A DNA stretch of 64,000 nt. It comes from Planctomycetota bacterium. GTDB taxonomy: Bacteria; Planctomycetota; Planctomycetia; Planctomycetales; Planctomycetaceae. The notes under the pieces are model-generated. The model ran no database searches. It saw only the letters and a program-made list of their open reading frames with translations, and was not told the origin of the DNA. The position numbers and the translations under genes were made by a program. The stretch covers positions 62,001 through 126,000 of the forward strand of contig JAEZFD010000059.1 in assembly GCA_023417655.1 (NCBI GenBank), given 5' to 3'. Below, in pieces: positions 26,627 through 35,342 of this stretch (its first letter is position 1; each line of letters opens with the position of its first letter).

Positions 26627-29065
26627 ATGATGTCGCAGGGTCGCCCACCTCTCAATCAGACTGAAATCGGAGCTCTGCCGCCCGATGCTGATTTCATTGC
26701 CGCCAAGACGCGCGGAATGGAAGAGGAACCGTTCTTTGAAGGAATCCCTCGTGAACATATTGAGGATTTGAGTCATCAGGCCGAGTCTTGGAAGGCGATT
26801 TCGAAACAGGAGCAGGATTTCCTTTACGCCTCGTTGCTCTTAAGGGGCCGCTATCTGAATGAGCGGACATTGCGCCGCGAACTGAAGAACTGGACGCCTT
26901 TTGGGGATGTCCGTCTTCGCGACCTGATCGCCGCAAGACAACTGGTCGACGACGAGGCCCTCGCGCGACTGGACCGCCTTGCTGAAGAGTCAATCCGGGA
27001 CCTGCAGCGACGGTCCCCCTGGCAGGACGCGGTCACCGTCGCGCAGCGGACTTCGAATCTTCTCGAGAATATCGATGCTTCTGGCTGCATCGCAAAAATC
27101 TTTGGACTCTCGCTGGTTCCGAAAGGAGTTGTCGGACTCGAAACTCGCGCCTTCCGGGCTCGTTATCGGTTGATCCGTAAACTGGGACAGGGGGGCTTGG
27201 GGATTGTCTGGTTGGCGATCGATGAAAGTTTGAATCGCTATGTGGCAGTGAAGGAAATCTCCGGGGCTGCGGAGCAGCATCCTGTGGCGATTGCGCGCTT
27301 CAAACGCGAAGCTGAGATTACAGGACGACTCGATCATCCGAGTATCGTGCCAATTCATTTGCTGGCAGAGAATGAAGCCGATGGGCGAGTTTTTTATGTG
27401 ATGCGATTCCTTGGGAATCAGACCCTGGATGACGCGATTCGTGAGTACCATGAACGGCTGCATCTCGGGCAAAACAACCCGATGGTATTCCATCGACTCC
27501 TGACCGCATTCGTGAGTGTCTGCCAGGCGATTGCCTATGCACATTCTCATCGAGTGATCCACCGGGATCTGAAGCCGCAGAACATCGCACTCGACAGCTT
27601 CGGTCAGGTCATCGTGCTTGATTGGGGGCTTGCGAAGATCCTGGGGATGGAAGACCCGGACTGCGTTTTGAACCGGGCGGACGATTGCCGTCAGCTGGAT
27701 CAACTCGATGTCACGCTTGCCGGACAGGTGATCGGAACACCGATGTATATGGCGCCGGAACAGGCCGCTGGCAGGATTGATGAAATCGACGAGCAGACCG
27801 ATATCTATGGTCTCGGGGCGATCCTGTTTGCCATCTTGACTGGTTATGCTCCCCATGAGCGCAGCCATGAATCACTGATGGCAGGCACCTCCGTCGCGTC
27901 ATTGCTCGATCTCATCGTGGAATTACCGACGGCATCCCCAATAAACCTGAATCCAACAGTTCCGCCTGCCCTTGATGCCATCTGTATGAAGGCAATGGCG
28001 AAGCATCGTTACCTGCGCTATGCAAGTGCTGCTGATCTCTCGGATGACCTTCAGCGTTGGCTGGCGGATGAACCGATTTCCGCGAGACAGGACAACCTGA
28101 TAAAGCGGATTCAGCGTTGGATCAAGAAGAATTCACGGCTTTCGAAGGCGATTTTCCTGACAGCCGCGGCAATCACGGTGTTCTGTGCCTTTCGGACTTT
28201 CGAAGCCTATCGCGCCGCGATGCTTGATAACCAGCGGCGGATTCAAACTGTCACAGATGAAACGCGTCGGATTCGAGGACGCGTCGCCCATGAGGTTGAA
28301 GCACTCTGGAAGACTGCGAAATATCTCACAGCACTCCCACTGATTCCGCAGTCGAATCCGGAAGAGGAAAGCACGAATGCAGGGAGCCCTTTAAACCGGA
28401 AGGCCCAGACTGAGAAATTCTATCAAGGCTTGTTGCAGGTGAATCCGCACTATGTGGCGGTAACTCAGTGGTCTGACCATCCAGAACGCGGAACTGAACA
28501 TCTTCGAGTCGAACGATTCAATGTGACATCTCGCACCGGGGGTAGAGACTGGAAGCACTTCTTCCAGAAAGAATTCTCAAAGGGCGACTTGAACAGCAAC
28601 GAGCAGATCGTCCTGGGGATCTCGAGGCAAAGGCTCGATGGAGAAATAACAGAGGCTCCGACGACAGGCATCCTCAGTAAGGTTTCGGACCCGCATGGTC
28701 AGGTCTTTGCTCTTGCGGTTGCAGCACGGAACTCGCCAGAAGAACCGGCGGGGGGCACGCTCCTTGAGTGTGATCTTGAGCCTGTCCTCGATGTCGTCAC
28801 TGCAAATGTCGGATTGCATGGGCTTCAACTGGATATTGCAGATACGAATGGAAGATGCTTCCTGAATTATTGCCGGGAACGTGGATTAACATCTGTCGAT
28901 TATCCGATTTCGGAAGTTTCCAATGATGCGGATCTTGCGCAGTATTTTAAGACAGGACGACTCTCGGAAATTTATGTGCAGTCTCCGAAACTCTGTGCCG
29001 GAAAGATCCCGTTTGATGATGTGGATCAAACCAAGTTTCTGGGAATTATCGTCCGCTTTGAATAG
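26627..29065 (+). CDS. Ser/Thr protein kinase with one membrane helix and an extracytoplasmic sensor domain
   Basis: 812 residues; the adjacent ATG at 26630 would serve equally well. A 180-residue N-terminal region precedes the kinase domain. That domain has the glycine loop LGQGGLGIVW (about 186-195), VAVKEI with the catalytic lysine, HRDLKPQN (about 311) and GTPMYMAPEQ. The metal-binding motif is DWG (near 334) instead of DFG, a change frequent in planctomycete kinases that keeps the aspartate. One membrane helix follows (about 504-526). The last 280 residues, predicted outside the cytoplasm, resemble a Cache/PAS-like sensor (LQVNPHYVAVTQW, later QLDIADTNGRCFLNY). I infer a receptor kinase. 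It is solitary and ends at a bidirectional terminator. Confidence 0.9.
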   Translation: MMSQGRPPLNQTEIGALPPDADFIAAKTRGMEEEPFFEGIPREHIEDLSHQAESWKAISKQEQDFLYASLLLRGRYLNERTLRRELKNWTPFGDVRLRDLIAARQLVDDEALARLDRLAEESIRDLQRRSPWQDAVTVAQRTSNLLENIDASGCIAKIFGLSLVPKGVVGLETRAFRARYRLIRKLGQGGLGIVWLAIDESLNRYVAVKEISGAAEQHPVAIARFKREAEITGRLDHPSIVPIHLLAENEADGRVFYVMRFLGNQTLDDAIREYHERLHLGQNNPMVFHRLLTAFVSVCQAIAYAHSHRVIHRDLKPQNIALDSFGQVIVLDWGLAKILGMEDPDCVLNRADDCRQLDQLDVTLAGQVIGTPMYMAPEQAAGRIDEIDEQTDIYGLGAILFAILTGYAPHERSHESLMAGTSVASLLDLIVELPTASPINLNPTVPPALDAICMKAMAKHRYLRYASAADLSDDLQRWLADEPISARQDNLIKRIQRWIKKNSRLSKAIFLTAAAITVFCAFRTFEAYRAAMLDNQRRIQTVTDETRRIRGRVAHEVEALWKTAKYLTALPLIPQSNPEEESTNAGSPLNRKAQTEKFYQGLLQVNPHYVAVTQWSDHPERGTEHLRVERFNVTSRTGGRDWKHFFQKEFSKGDLNSNEQIVLGISRQRLDGEITEAPTTGILSKVSDPHGQVFALAVAARNSPEEPAGGTLLECDLEPVLDVVTANVGLHGLQLDIADTNGRCFLNYCRERGLTSVDYPISEVSNDADLAQYFKTGRLSEIYVQSPKLCAGKIPFDDVDQTKFLGIIVRFE

Positions 29066-29240
29066 ACCATTCCGTAGCGAGCAGAGCCTAATTAACCAGG
29101 GTGAAATCGCTTTACGACTAAGCGTCGTTTCAACTGTGTCAGGTGCCTGATGCGACTGTGGTTGGTCCAGAAGATCCGACCGAACATGCCGCTGAATACA
29201 ACTGGACTTTCTCACCGGAATTTTCGAATGAGAAAATGAA

Positions 29241-29269
29241 GCAGCCCTCCTATTCGGAGGGCTGCTTTT
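29241..29269. terminator. Bidirectional terminator between the kinase and TPR genes
   Basis: Perfect ten-base stem (29241-29250 with 29256-29265, loop TATTC). It is followed by TTTT on the plus strand and by TTCATTTTC on the minus strand, so it serves both convergent genes. Confidence 0.92.
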
Positions 29270-29301
29270 GGCTTCACTGAACCAAGTTCTGTGATTCGAA
29301 G

Positions 29302-31764
29302 TTACTTCTTCTCGGTCGACTCGTTCGCCGGGGCCGTGGCATCTTTCTTTTCAGAGGTGGCAGGGGCCTCTGTTTTCGCCTCGGTCTTCGCCTCTGGTTT
29401 TGCGTCCGTCTTTGAGTCAGCTGTTGCAGGCGGAAGTTTCAACTTCTCCCGCAGGGAATCGACAATTTTCTTGCTGGGAGCAGCTTTCGCTTCTTCCTGC
29501 TTCAGGGCTTTTTCCCAGTGAGTCTTGGCCTCGTCGTGTCGACCGAGCTTCTCGAGGCAGTCGCCCAGATGGTCGGTGATGGTACTGTCATCCCCATTCT
29601 TGTGAGATGCGGCTTTCTGAAGTTGCTCCAGTGCCTCGGGGTATTTCCCTTGCTTGTAAAGGACCCAGCCGAGACTGTCGAGATATGCGTTGTTATCTGG
29701 TTCGGCCGTGAGGGCCTTCCGAATCATCGACTCTGCCCGTTCGAGATTCTTTCCCTGATCGGCGAAGAGGTAACCTAAATCGTTGTTTGCCTGGGTGTTG
29801 TCAGGGTTCTCGGCCAGGATCTCTTCGAGGACCTTCTCACCACGAGCCATGTCACCCATCTCGACGTATATGTTGGAGATGTGGAAACGGCACTTATTGA
29901 CCATCTCCTTATCGTCAGGATGGTTCTTGATAATCTGTTCGAAGAGAGCGAGGGCGTCTTCATAACGGCGGGCGTGATAGACGATCCATGCCTCCTGATA
30001 CTGCATCGCCGGGATTGGCTGGATTTTCTGAGCCTCCCGAATCACGTCGAGTGCTTCAGCGGTTTTTCCTTGGAATTCAAGGGCATAGCTCAGCAGATAC
30101 AGGAACCGCCATTTTTCACGCTGCATCCCGGTGGAGGAATGTTTGACGGCCTCGTTTAGCATCTCGACTGCGGCGTCATAATGCTTGGAGTCAATCAGCT
30201 GGCTGCATAACTCGGTGTACAGCATCGCCGGCGGATCGTTCCGCATGGAGATGGCGAACTTATAAAAGTGCAGTGCGTCTTCGGTCCGGTCGATTTCTGC
30301 GGCCAGTTTGCCGAGGAGGTAAGCCTGCACAAACTCCAGCTTCGGTTCGTCACCGGCTTCGAGTGTTCGGGCATGTTCAGTCAGCGCGGCGAATGCCCCT
30401 TCCTCTTTCAGCAGCGCCTGCAGTTCAGCTTCGAACCGGCGTGAGAGGTCACGCACGTCGGGAGCCATCTGCTGCAGCAGCGTTTCGTCATCCGCACGAG
30501 GGATGGAAGAGAACGCCCGAGTGAGTACTGTCAGTAATTTATCGAACTGCTTCTTCTGACGATGAATCGACAGCATGCCGACTAATGCCCGCGGATCGGT
30601 CACTTTATCGCGACCATTCATATAAAGATTTTCGGCCTGGTCGAGATCTTCCTTCGCGAGGAGTTGATCGGCGAGGAAGAATCGCAGTGAATCATTGTGC
30701 TCGTCTTCGCCATACATTTCCTGAAGACGGGGGATCAGTTCGTCTTTGCGATTGAGATCCGTCAGAAGTTCCTGGAGCAGTTCGTAGGCAGCGCGACCGC
30801 GTGTCTGCAGCTGGGCATTGAAGTAGTGCTGCAGTTCGGCCAGGGCCTTCTCAGGGTTCCCTGTCTGGCGGAAGACTGTGGCGAGATTGAAACTGTTCAA
30901 TCCGGGTTTCGCCTCGCGGTACTGGTTCGCATGATCGAAAGCCTCCAGCGCGAGCTCGGGAAGTTCTGCTTTCAGGAAGACGTCCCCGAACTCGTCAAAG
31001 AGGGGGCCTGGGTCCTTCAGGAACTTTTCACGGAGTTCGTCGCTGAGGTCGGGTTTCCGGATCTCCTGAAAGACATAGCGGTATTCTTCAGCGGCCTTCT
31101 TATTGTTCCCCTGAAGCCGGTAGTAGAGTCCCAGATCGCGTCGCAGCATCAGTTCCTGCAGCGACTTCGGCTTCAGGTTTTCTGATTTTGCCGCTGCTTC
31201 GAGCAGCTGAATGCTCTCGGACAACTGACTCTGACGTGCGAAAACTGCGGCCATGGCCACCACAAGATCATAGCCCTGCATCGTGTGCTTCGCGGAACTC
31301 AGGGCCAATTTGCGAGCCCGATCAATCTCCTGTCTCTGCAAAAGAATCGGCAGGGCTCCTTTATAGGCATCGATTGCGGTTGGATCGGCATCGATCGCTG
31401 CCTGGTAAGCTTCGAGCGCATCGCCGAAACGCCCATGTTCCTGCTCGATGCGGCCCTGCATGTAGAGGGCTTTGGCTTTATTCTTCGACTGCTGGTTCTC
31501 AGTTGGAGGATTTGCGGGTTCAAATGCCTTGAGAGGTTCGTCGCCCGGTTGAAGCTGCAAGCCCTTCAGTCGTTCTGATGCTTTCTTTTGCGGAGGAGCT
31601 TCCTGCGCCGGAGCGGTGGAGGCGAGTGACAGGCTGGCGGCGATGACCCCCAGTACGCAGGCTTTTTTGCAGGTTCGCCATCCCTGCGGGATTTGAGAGG
31701 GTGATTCCGAACGCCAGCAGGAACGGTTCAGGACAGTCCGCAGTAACTCAAGCGTCAAAAACAT
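29302..31764 (-). CDS. Exported TPR-repeat protein
   Basis: 820 residues; GGGAG lies about eight bases before the ATG at 31764. An extended N-region leads to a signal peptide core (CVLGVIAASLSLASTAPAQE, about residues 35-54). Numerous TPR units fill most of the protein, for example MQGRIEQEHGRFGDALEAYQ, NNKKAAEEYRYVFQEI and LGWVLYKQGKYPEALEQL. The C-terminus is a Lys/Glu/Ala-rich disordered tail with repeated EAKTEA-like steps. It likely forms a periplasmic scaffold for protein complexes; no enzymatic domain is seen. The gene lies downstream of miaA on the same strand after a 241-bp gap. Confidence 0.88.
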   Translation of the reverse strand: MFLTLELLRTVLNRSCWRSESPSQIPQGWRTCKKACVLGVIAASLSLASTAPAQEAPPQKKASERLKGLQLQPGDEPLKAFEPANPPTENQQSKNKAKALYMQGRIEQEHGRFGDALEAYQAAIDADPTAIDAYKGALPILLQRQEIDRARKLALSSAKHTMQGYDLVVAMAAVFARQSQLSESIQLLEAAAKSENLKPKSLQELMLRRDLGLYYRLQGNNKKAAEEYRYVFQEIRKPDLSDELREKFLKDPGPLFDEFGDVFLKAELPELALEAFDHANQYREAKPGLNSFNLATVFRQTGNPEKALAELQHYFNAQLQTRGRAAYELLQELLTDLNRKDELIPRLQEMYGEDEHNDSLRFFLADQLLAKEDLDQAENLYMNGRDKVTDPRALVGMLSIHRQKKQFDKLLTVLTRAFSSIPRADDETLLQQMAPDVRDLSRRFEAELQALLKEEGAFAALTEHARTLEAGDEPKLEFVQAYLLGKLAAEIDRTEDALHFYKFAISMRNDPPAMLYTELCSQLIDSKHYDAAVEMLNEAVKHSSTGMQREKWRFLYLLSYALEFQGKTAEALDVIREAQKIQPIPAMQYQEAWIVYHARRYEDALALFEQIIKNHPDDKEMVNKCRFHISNIYVEMGDMARGEKVLEEILAENPDNTQANNDLGYLFADQGKNLERAESMIRKALTAEPDNNAYLDSLGWVLYKQGKYPEALEQLQKAASHKNGDDSTITDHLGDCLEKLGRHDEAKTHWEKALKQEEAKAAPSKKIVDSLREKLKLPPATADSKTDAKPEAKTEAKTEAPATSEKKDATAPANESTEKK

Positions 31765-32005
31765 TCACCGATCTCCCTGTGGCGAGTTGTTCAGCAGGGG
31801 AGGACGTTGGCGCCGGCTGCGTCCAAGTGCAGCGTCTTCAGAAAAGGTTGTTGGTGCCTCTCTGACTTAGATCGTCACTCCCTTGGGCATCATAATCGTT
31901 GTGTCTTCTCCAGACCAATGCTGAATTTCCGGCGAATCCCTGGCTCCGGTTTCAGCCTGAAAAGGGAGATCCGACTCTTTTTGGAGGTGCAAGAGGACTC
32001 AGGCG

Positions 32006-33100
32006 TCATGCGGGAAGAGTGGATTCGCGTGAGGCGTTCAGCACCCGACTTGCGAGTTCCTCCGCTGATTCATTGCCTGTCACTCGGATTTCCCGGCACT
32101 CTTGAAGATTGCGAAACCACGTATGCTGGCGTTTTGCGAATTGCCGGGTTCGGGTCTTGATCAGCTCGATTGCGGATTCCCGCGTCGGGATTCGGCCTTC
32201 GATCCAGTCGAAAAGTTCCCGGTAACCGAGTGCCTGTCGGGCTGTTCGCCCGGGAGGCGGGGATTCCACCAGAAGCTGTCGGGCTTCTGATTCCAGACCA
32301 CGCTCCATCATCAGGTCCACACGAAGGTTGATGCGCTCGCTTAACCACTCGCGCGGGGGGTGAAGCCAGAAAACCTGTTGCGGACGTACGTCCACAGGCA
32401 ACGGTGCTTCCTGCTGCAATTCCGACGCGGTCTGTCCTGTCGCGTGGAAGATCTCCAGGGCTCGCAGCACCCGGCGTTCGTCATTCGGATGGAGTCGGTC
32501 GGCCGAAGCAGGATCGACCTTCCGGAGTTCGTGATGCAGCCAGCCAGGTGGAGATTGCTTCGCGGTCTCCGTCATTTGATTCCGAAAGTCCCAGTCTGCT
32601 GGCGGTCCTTCAAAGACGCCTCTCAGGAGCGCCCGAAGGTAGAGCCCAGTTCCACCGACAAACATCGGGGTTTTTCCGCGACCGATGACCTCTTCTACGC
32701 ACGAGATCGCGGCGGCCATGTATTCGGCTGTCGAAAACTCTTCATGGGGATCCACCAGATCAATCAGGTGGTGGGGGATCTTTTGCCGAGCCTCAACATC
32801 CGGCTTTGCCGTTCCGATGTCCATTCTCCGGAAGACAGCCATCGAGTCGAGTGACAGGATCTCTGCATTCAGAGCCTCGGCAAGCCTGAGTGAAAGGTCA
32901 CTTTTCCCTGTGGCTGTTGGTCCGGCGAGAAAGAAGCATGTTCGCAGCAGTGAGGGGGAAAATTTCAACGCGGGAGACCAAAGGGGAACGGAGAATTGAT
33001 GTGTGGAACGGGATGAGTTGAACTGAGTGTTACAAACATGGTTAAGTACAGGGTCATACAGACTGTCCGGCACTTCTCCTCGTTGAGCGATGAGGGCGTT
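32006..33100 (-). CDS. miaA: tRNA dimethylallyltransferase MiaA
   Basis: Transfers the dimethylallyl group to A37 of tRNAs reading UNN codons; MiaB (16231-17883) then methylthiolates the product. The family core begins with the P-loop AGPTATGKSDLS, followed by SLDSMAVFRRMDIGTAKP, GGTGLYLRALLRGV, TARQALGYRE and the C-terminal TRQFAKRQHTWFR. The start is uncertain. The ATG at 33100 gives 364 residues with an unusually long leader; a TTG at 32968 would give 320 residues and the normal distance to the P-loop; the frame is open to 33154. It probably forms an operon with the upstream PCD gene. Confidence 0.93.
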   Translation of the reverse strand, partial: NALIAQRGEVPDSLYDPVLNHVCNTQFNSSRSTHQFSVPLWSPALKFSPSLLRTCFFLAGPTATGKSDLSLRLAEALNAEILSLDSMAVFRRMDIGTAKPDVEARQKIPHHLIDLVDPHEEFSTAEYMAAAISCVEEVIGRGKTPMFVGGTGLYLRALLRGVFEGPPADWDFRNQMTETAKQSPPGWLHHELRKVDPASADRLHPNDERRVLRALEIFHATGQTASELQQEAPLPVDVRPQQVFWLHPPREWLSERINLRVDLMMERGLESEARQLLVESPPPGRTARQALGYRELFDWIEGRIPTRESAIELIKTRTRQFAKRQHTWFRNLQECREIRVTGNESAEELASRVLNASRESTLPA

Positions 33101-33181
33101 CATTCTGAGGAGATGTTTTCGTCGGTCTGACCGCTGACTGCAATAGAGTCGCAAGTCAGGAACTGGGCCCGTCTCACGAAA

Positions 33182-33538
33182 CTACTTCTTAAGTTTGATG
33201 GGAAGTTCGTCGATTTTAGCGGCCAGAATGAAGTCGTTCTCCGACAGACCGCCGATCGCGTGCGTCGTCAGTTCAATCTTTATGTTTCGGTAACCAGTCA
33301 AATGGAGATCAGGATGATGTTGTTCGGCCTCGGCGAGGTCTCCTATGGCGTTGAGAAACTCAACTGCACTGGCGAAGTCTTTGAGCTTCCACTCCCGATG
33401 AATCAGGATGCCGTCGTCGCTGACAGACCAGCCATCTAACTGTCCAGCCAGTTTGCGAGCTTGTTCGGCATCAACTCGGGGGACACCTCCCTCGCAGGGA
33501 ACACAGTGCTTCGATTTGAGTGAACTGGAACTGGTCAT
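33182..33538 (-). CDS. phhB: Pterin-4a-carbinolamine dehydratase family protein
   Basis: 118 residues, the size of the PCD/DCoH family. It has the family features LDGWSVSDDGILIHREWKLKDF and the active-site region EAEQHHPDL with paired histidines, followed by TGYRNIKIELTTHAIGGLSENDF. Known members dehydrate 4a-hydroxytetrahydropterin during phenylalanine hydroxylation, or act in Mo-cofactor-related roles. No phenylalanine hydroxylase gene is in the window, so the in vivo role is open. Divergent from the gene at 34005 and upstream of miaA on the same strand. Confidence 0.92.
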   Translation of the reverse strand: MTSSSSLKSKHCVPCEGGVPRVDAEQARKLAGQLDGWSVSDDGILIHREWKLKDFASAVEFLNAIGDLAEAEQHHPDLHLTGYRNIKIELTTHAIGGLSENDFILAAKIDELPIKLKK

Positions 33539-34004
33539 CGATCAGGCTCCGGTCTTGGGAGTCATCAGGTCTGTGAAGTCGTCTTAATCCAATAGAATTC
33601 GGATTCTGTCGCTGACAAGAGACAACCGGCCGAAATCCGGGAATCTGGCTGCCGTTGGCCGCAGAGAGGATCACCGTTCAGGGGCCGGGGACGATGTTCA
33701 CAAAAATATCGATTTAGGTCTGTGCGCCCGGAACACTCCGTTAAAATCGGGAAACGACATGGCCATATGCGACACGTCACGGCGATGATTTGTCATGGAG
33801 TCCGTTGCGACTCAGAAACAAGGATCCGGGGAAAACCCCCAGTTGATCTTGTTTTAAATCATCAATTCTCCTAGAAACGTGAGAATCACTGCATTTTTCG
33901 GCCATTTATTGGGCCAGATAACAGTTCCAGTGAAGTGTTTCTCAGGATCACCAGAAGGACTACGACTCGGCAAACGGGTACGGCAAATAGAGGAATGGGC
34001 GGAC
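33539..34004. other. Divergent intergenic region between the PCD gene and the small PGD-domain gene
   Basis: About 465 bp. AT-rich around 33840-33920 (for example GTTTTAAATCATCAATTC), which fits a promoter for the rightward gene. I see no further gene, tRNA or clear operator. Confidence 0.45.
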
Positions 34005-34352
34005 ATGAAAATGACGAGCATTTTCAATCCTGGGGATCAGGTGATTTATCGCGTTACGAAACACAGCGATTGTCCAGGACCTCGGGCGAAAGCGGTCGCC
34101 CCCTCCCCGAACGGCGACGAGTACAAATATCAGGTCGACAAGTTCTGGGTCGTCGAGAAAGTGCTTGATAACGGCCAGCTACAGCTGAGGACCCGTCGGG
34201 GAAAGACGCACATTCTGTCCCCAAATGACATGAATCTGAGAGTTCCGAGCTGGTGGGAGGCCATTCTCTACCGGAACCAGTTTCCGCGAAGAGAGTCGAC
34301 TGGCAATCGCCGCGAGCAGCCTCAATGCGAAACGTCAGCTCACGGGCGATAA
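34005..34352 (+). CDS. Small planctomycete-conserved protein with SH3-like N-terminus, unknown function
   Basis: 115 residues from the ATG at 34005, which has GAGGA about ten bases upstream; ATG 34011 is also possible and the frame is open to 33879. The N-terminal SIFNPGDQVIYRVTKHS looks like a small beta-barrel (SH3/KOW-like) opening. The middle has PGPRAKAVAPSPNGDEY, DKFWVVEKVLDNGQLQLRT, then RRGKTHILSPNDMNLRVPSWWE. I recall closely similar short proteins in other planctomycetes but know of no function. A basic, nucleic-acid-binding role is a guess from the charge pattern. Confidence 0.75.
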   Translation: MKMTSIFNPGDQVIYRVTKHSDCPGPRAKAVAPSPNGDEYKYQVDKFWVVEKVLDNGQLQLRTRRGKTHILSPNDMNLRVPSWWEAILYRNQFPRRESTGNRREQPQCETSAHGR

Positions 34353-34692
34353 GCTGGATTTGGGCGCAACTGTGGATTGACGCCGGCAGTTTCCTTTTGG
34401 GCCGGGTTTGACTGTTCTCTCATCCCGAGATGAATGATTCCCGCCTGAGAATCCGCAGAGACCCTCACTTGGGGCCGGTCCGTTCTGGTAGCGGAAGACC
34501 TGAGGGTGACGGAAGTTCAATTAAGATTGGAACTTCTGTTGTGGAGGGCCTGCATCTAGAAGTGTTAGACCCGCTTGAGAAATGCTGGGTCGGCAGGCCG
34601 CACTGCCCGCGCGGCGCGAATCTGAACGACGTTGTCGTGATTCGCGCTGCGCAGGCATCTTCCGGAGCGAGCTGCTCCAGTGGGCTACTTAA
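34353..34692. other. Intergenic region carrying a long imperfect hairpin
   Basis: About 340 bp between convergent genes. Its right half contains the 54-base hairpin at 34604-34657. An 88-codon open frame crosses the hairpin and lacks any family-like feature, so I do not call it. Confidence 0.5.
34604..34657. repeat. Long GC-rich hairpin (19-base stem plus inner 5-base stem)
   Basis: Arms 34604-34622 and 34639-34657 pair over 19 positions with one mismatch and one G-U. Inside, ACGAC (34626-34630) pairs with GTCGT (34634-34638) around GTT. It lies 35 bases past the lipoprotein stop on the minus strand but has no T-run. Confidence 0.8.
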
Positions 34693-34893
34693 TTAGTTGG
34701 CTGTGCTGCCGCCTTCTGGCTTTGCGGCTGGAGTTTCAGCTGGAGTTTCAGCAGCCTTTTCGCCACTTTCTGCTGGCTGAGCAGGAGCGGTTTCGGTCGT
34801 TGGGGCTGGAGCTGGAGCTGGGGCAGGTTCGCTGCATCCCAGAGTCAGGCTGCTCACGAAAGCGACGCACATGACAGCAAGCAAATTCTTCAT
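34693..34893 (-). CDS. Small Pro/Ala-rich lipoprotein
   Basis: 66 residues from the ATG at 34893, which has GGAGAG about eight bases upstream. The signal peptide MKNLLAVMCVAFVSSLTLGC ends in the lipobox L-T-L-G-C, so the mature protein should be lipid-anchored at its first cysteine. The rest is a low-complexity chain of PAPAPAPAP, TETAPAQP and AAETPAETP steps without a fold. Such short lipoproteins are frequent in planctomycetes. It may be a spacer or envelope tether; no specific function can be assigned. Confidence 0.82.
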   Translation of the reverse strand: MKNLLAVMCVAFVSSLTLGCSEPAPAPAPAPTTETAPAQPAESGEKAAETPAETPAAKPEGGSTAN

Positions 34894-34977
34894 CGAGATA
34901 CTCTCCAATCGGGGGGGGCGAAAAAATCACCGGGCGCGAGAAAAACCCAACTCTCACGCTCGGAGTTATCTTCATGT

Positions 34978-35000
34978 CAGACAACATATTCCATTGTCTG
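34978..35000. promoter_or_regulatory. Dyad symmetry between lipoprotein and giant-protein genes
   Basis: CAGACAA (34978-34984) and TTGTCTG (34994-35000) form a perfect seven-base dyad with a nine-base AT-rich centre, the geometry of a dimeric repressor site. It lies in the 449-bp divergent region, 85 bases upstream of the lipoprotein start and 343 upstream of the giant gene. Confidence 0.4.
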
Positions 35001-35261
35001 GCAAATTGTAACTGATGGAACCGTACTTGGTCCGGCAGTTCTTGCCGAAATTCCGCCTCCCCTCCCACTCCTCTCCGCATTGGGAAATCTGGGGACACTC
35101 TGACAGCGTCGGCATCTTCGGCAAATCACGAATAACCGATAAATCTTCGCGCAGTTCCGTTTTCGCTTGAACTCCGGAGTCCGCGCAGGCCGATTGATCA
35201 GAATAGCTGTCATTGTCGTTAGGACCGTCACGTTCAGACTTCGAGCTGAACGAGCGGACAG

Positions 35262-35292
35262 ATGTCACCCGGCGGACCTGAGTGACATTTTT
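35262..35292 (+). terminator. Terminator-like stem in the leader of the giant surface protein gene
   Basis: ATGTCAC (35262-35268) pairs with GTGACAT (35282-35288), followed immediately by a T-run (35288-35292). It ends about 50 bases before the start codon. It may be a weak attenuator, or the end of an upstream short RNA. Confidence 0.4.
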
Positions 35293-35342
35293 GGATTTCC
35301 CACCTCGAGAGCGAGATTGTCAGCAGGATGCTGGAGCAATCG

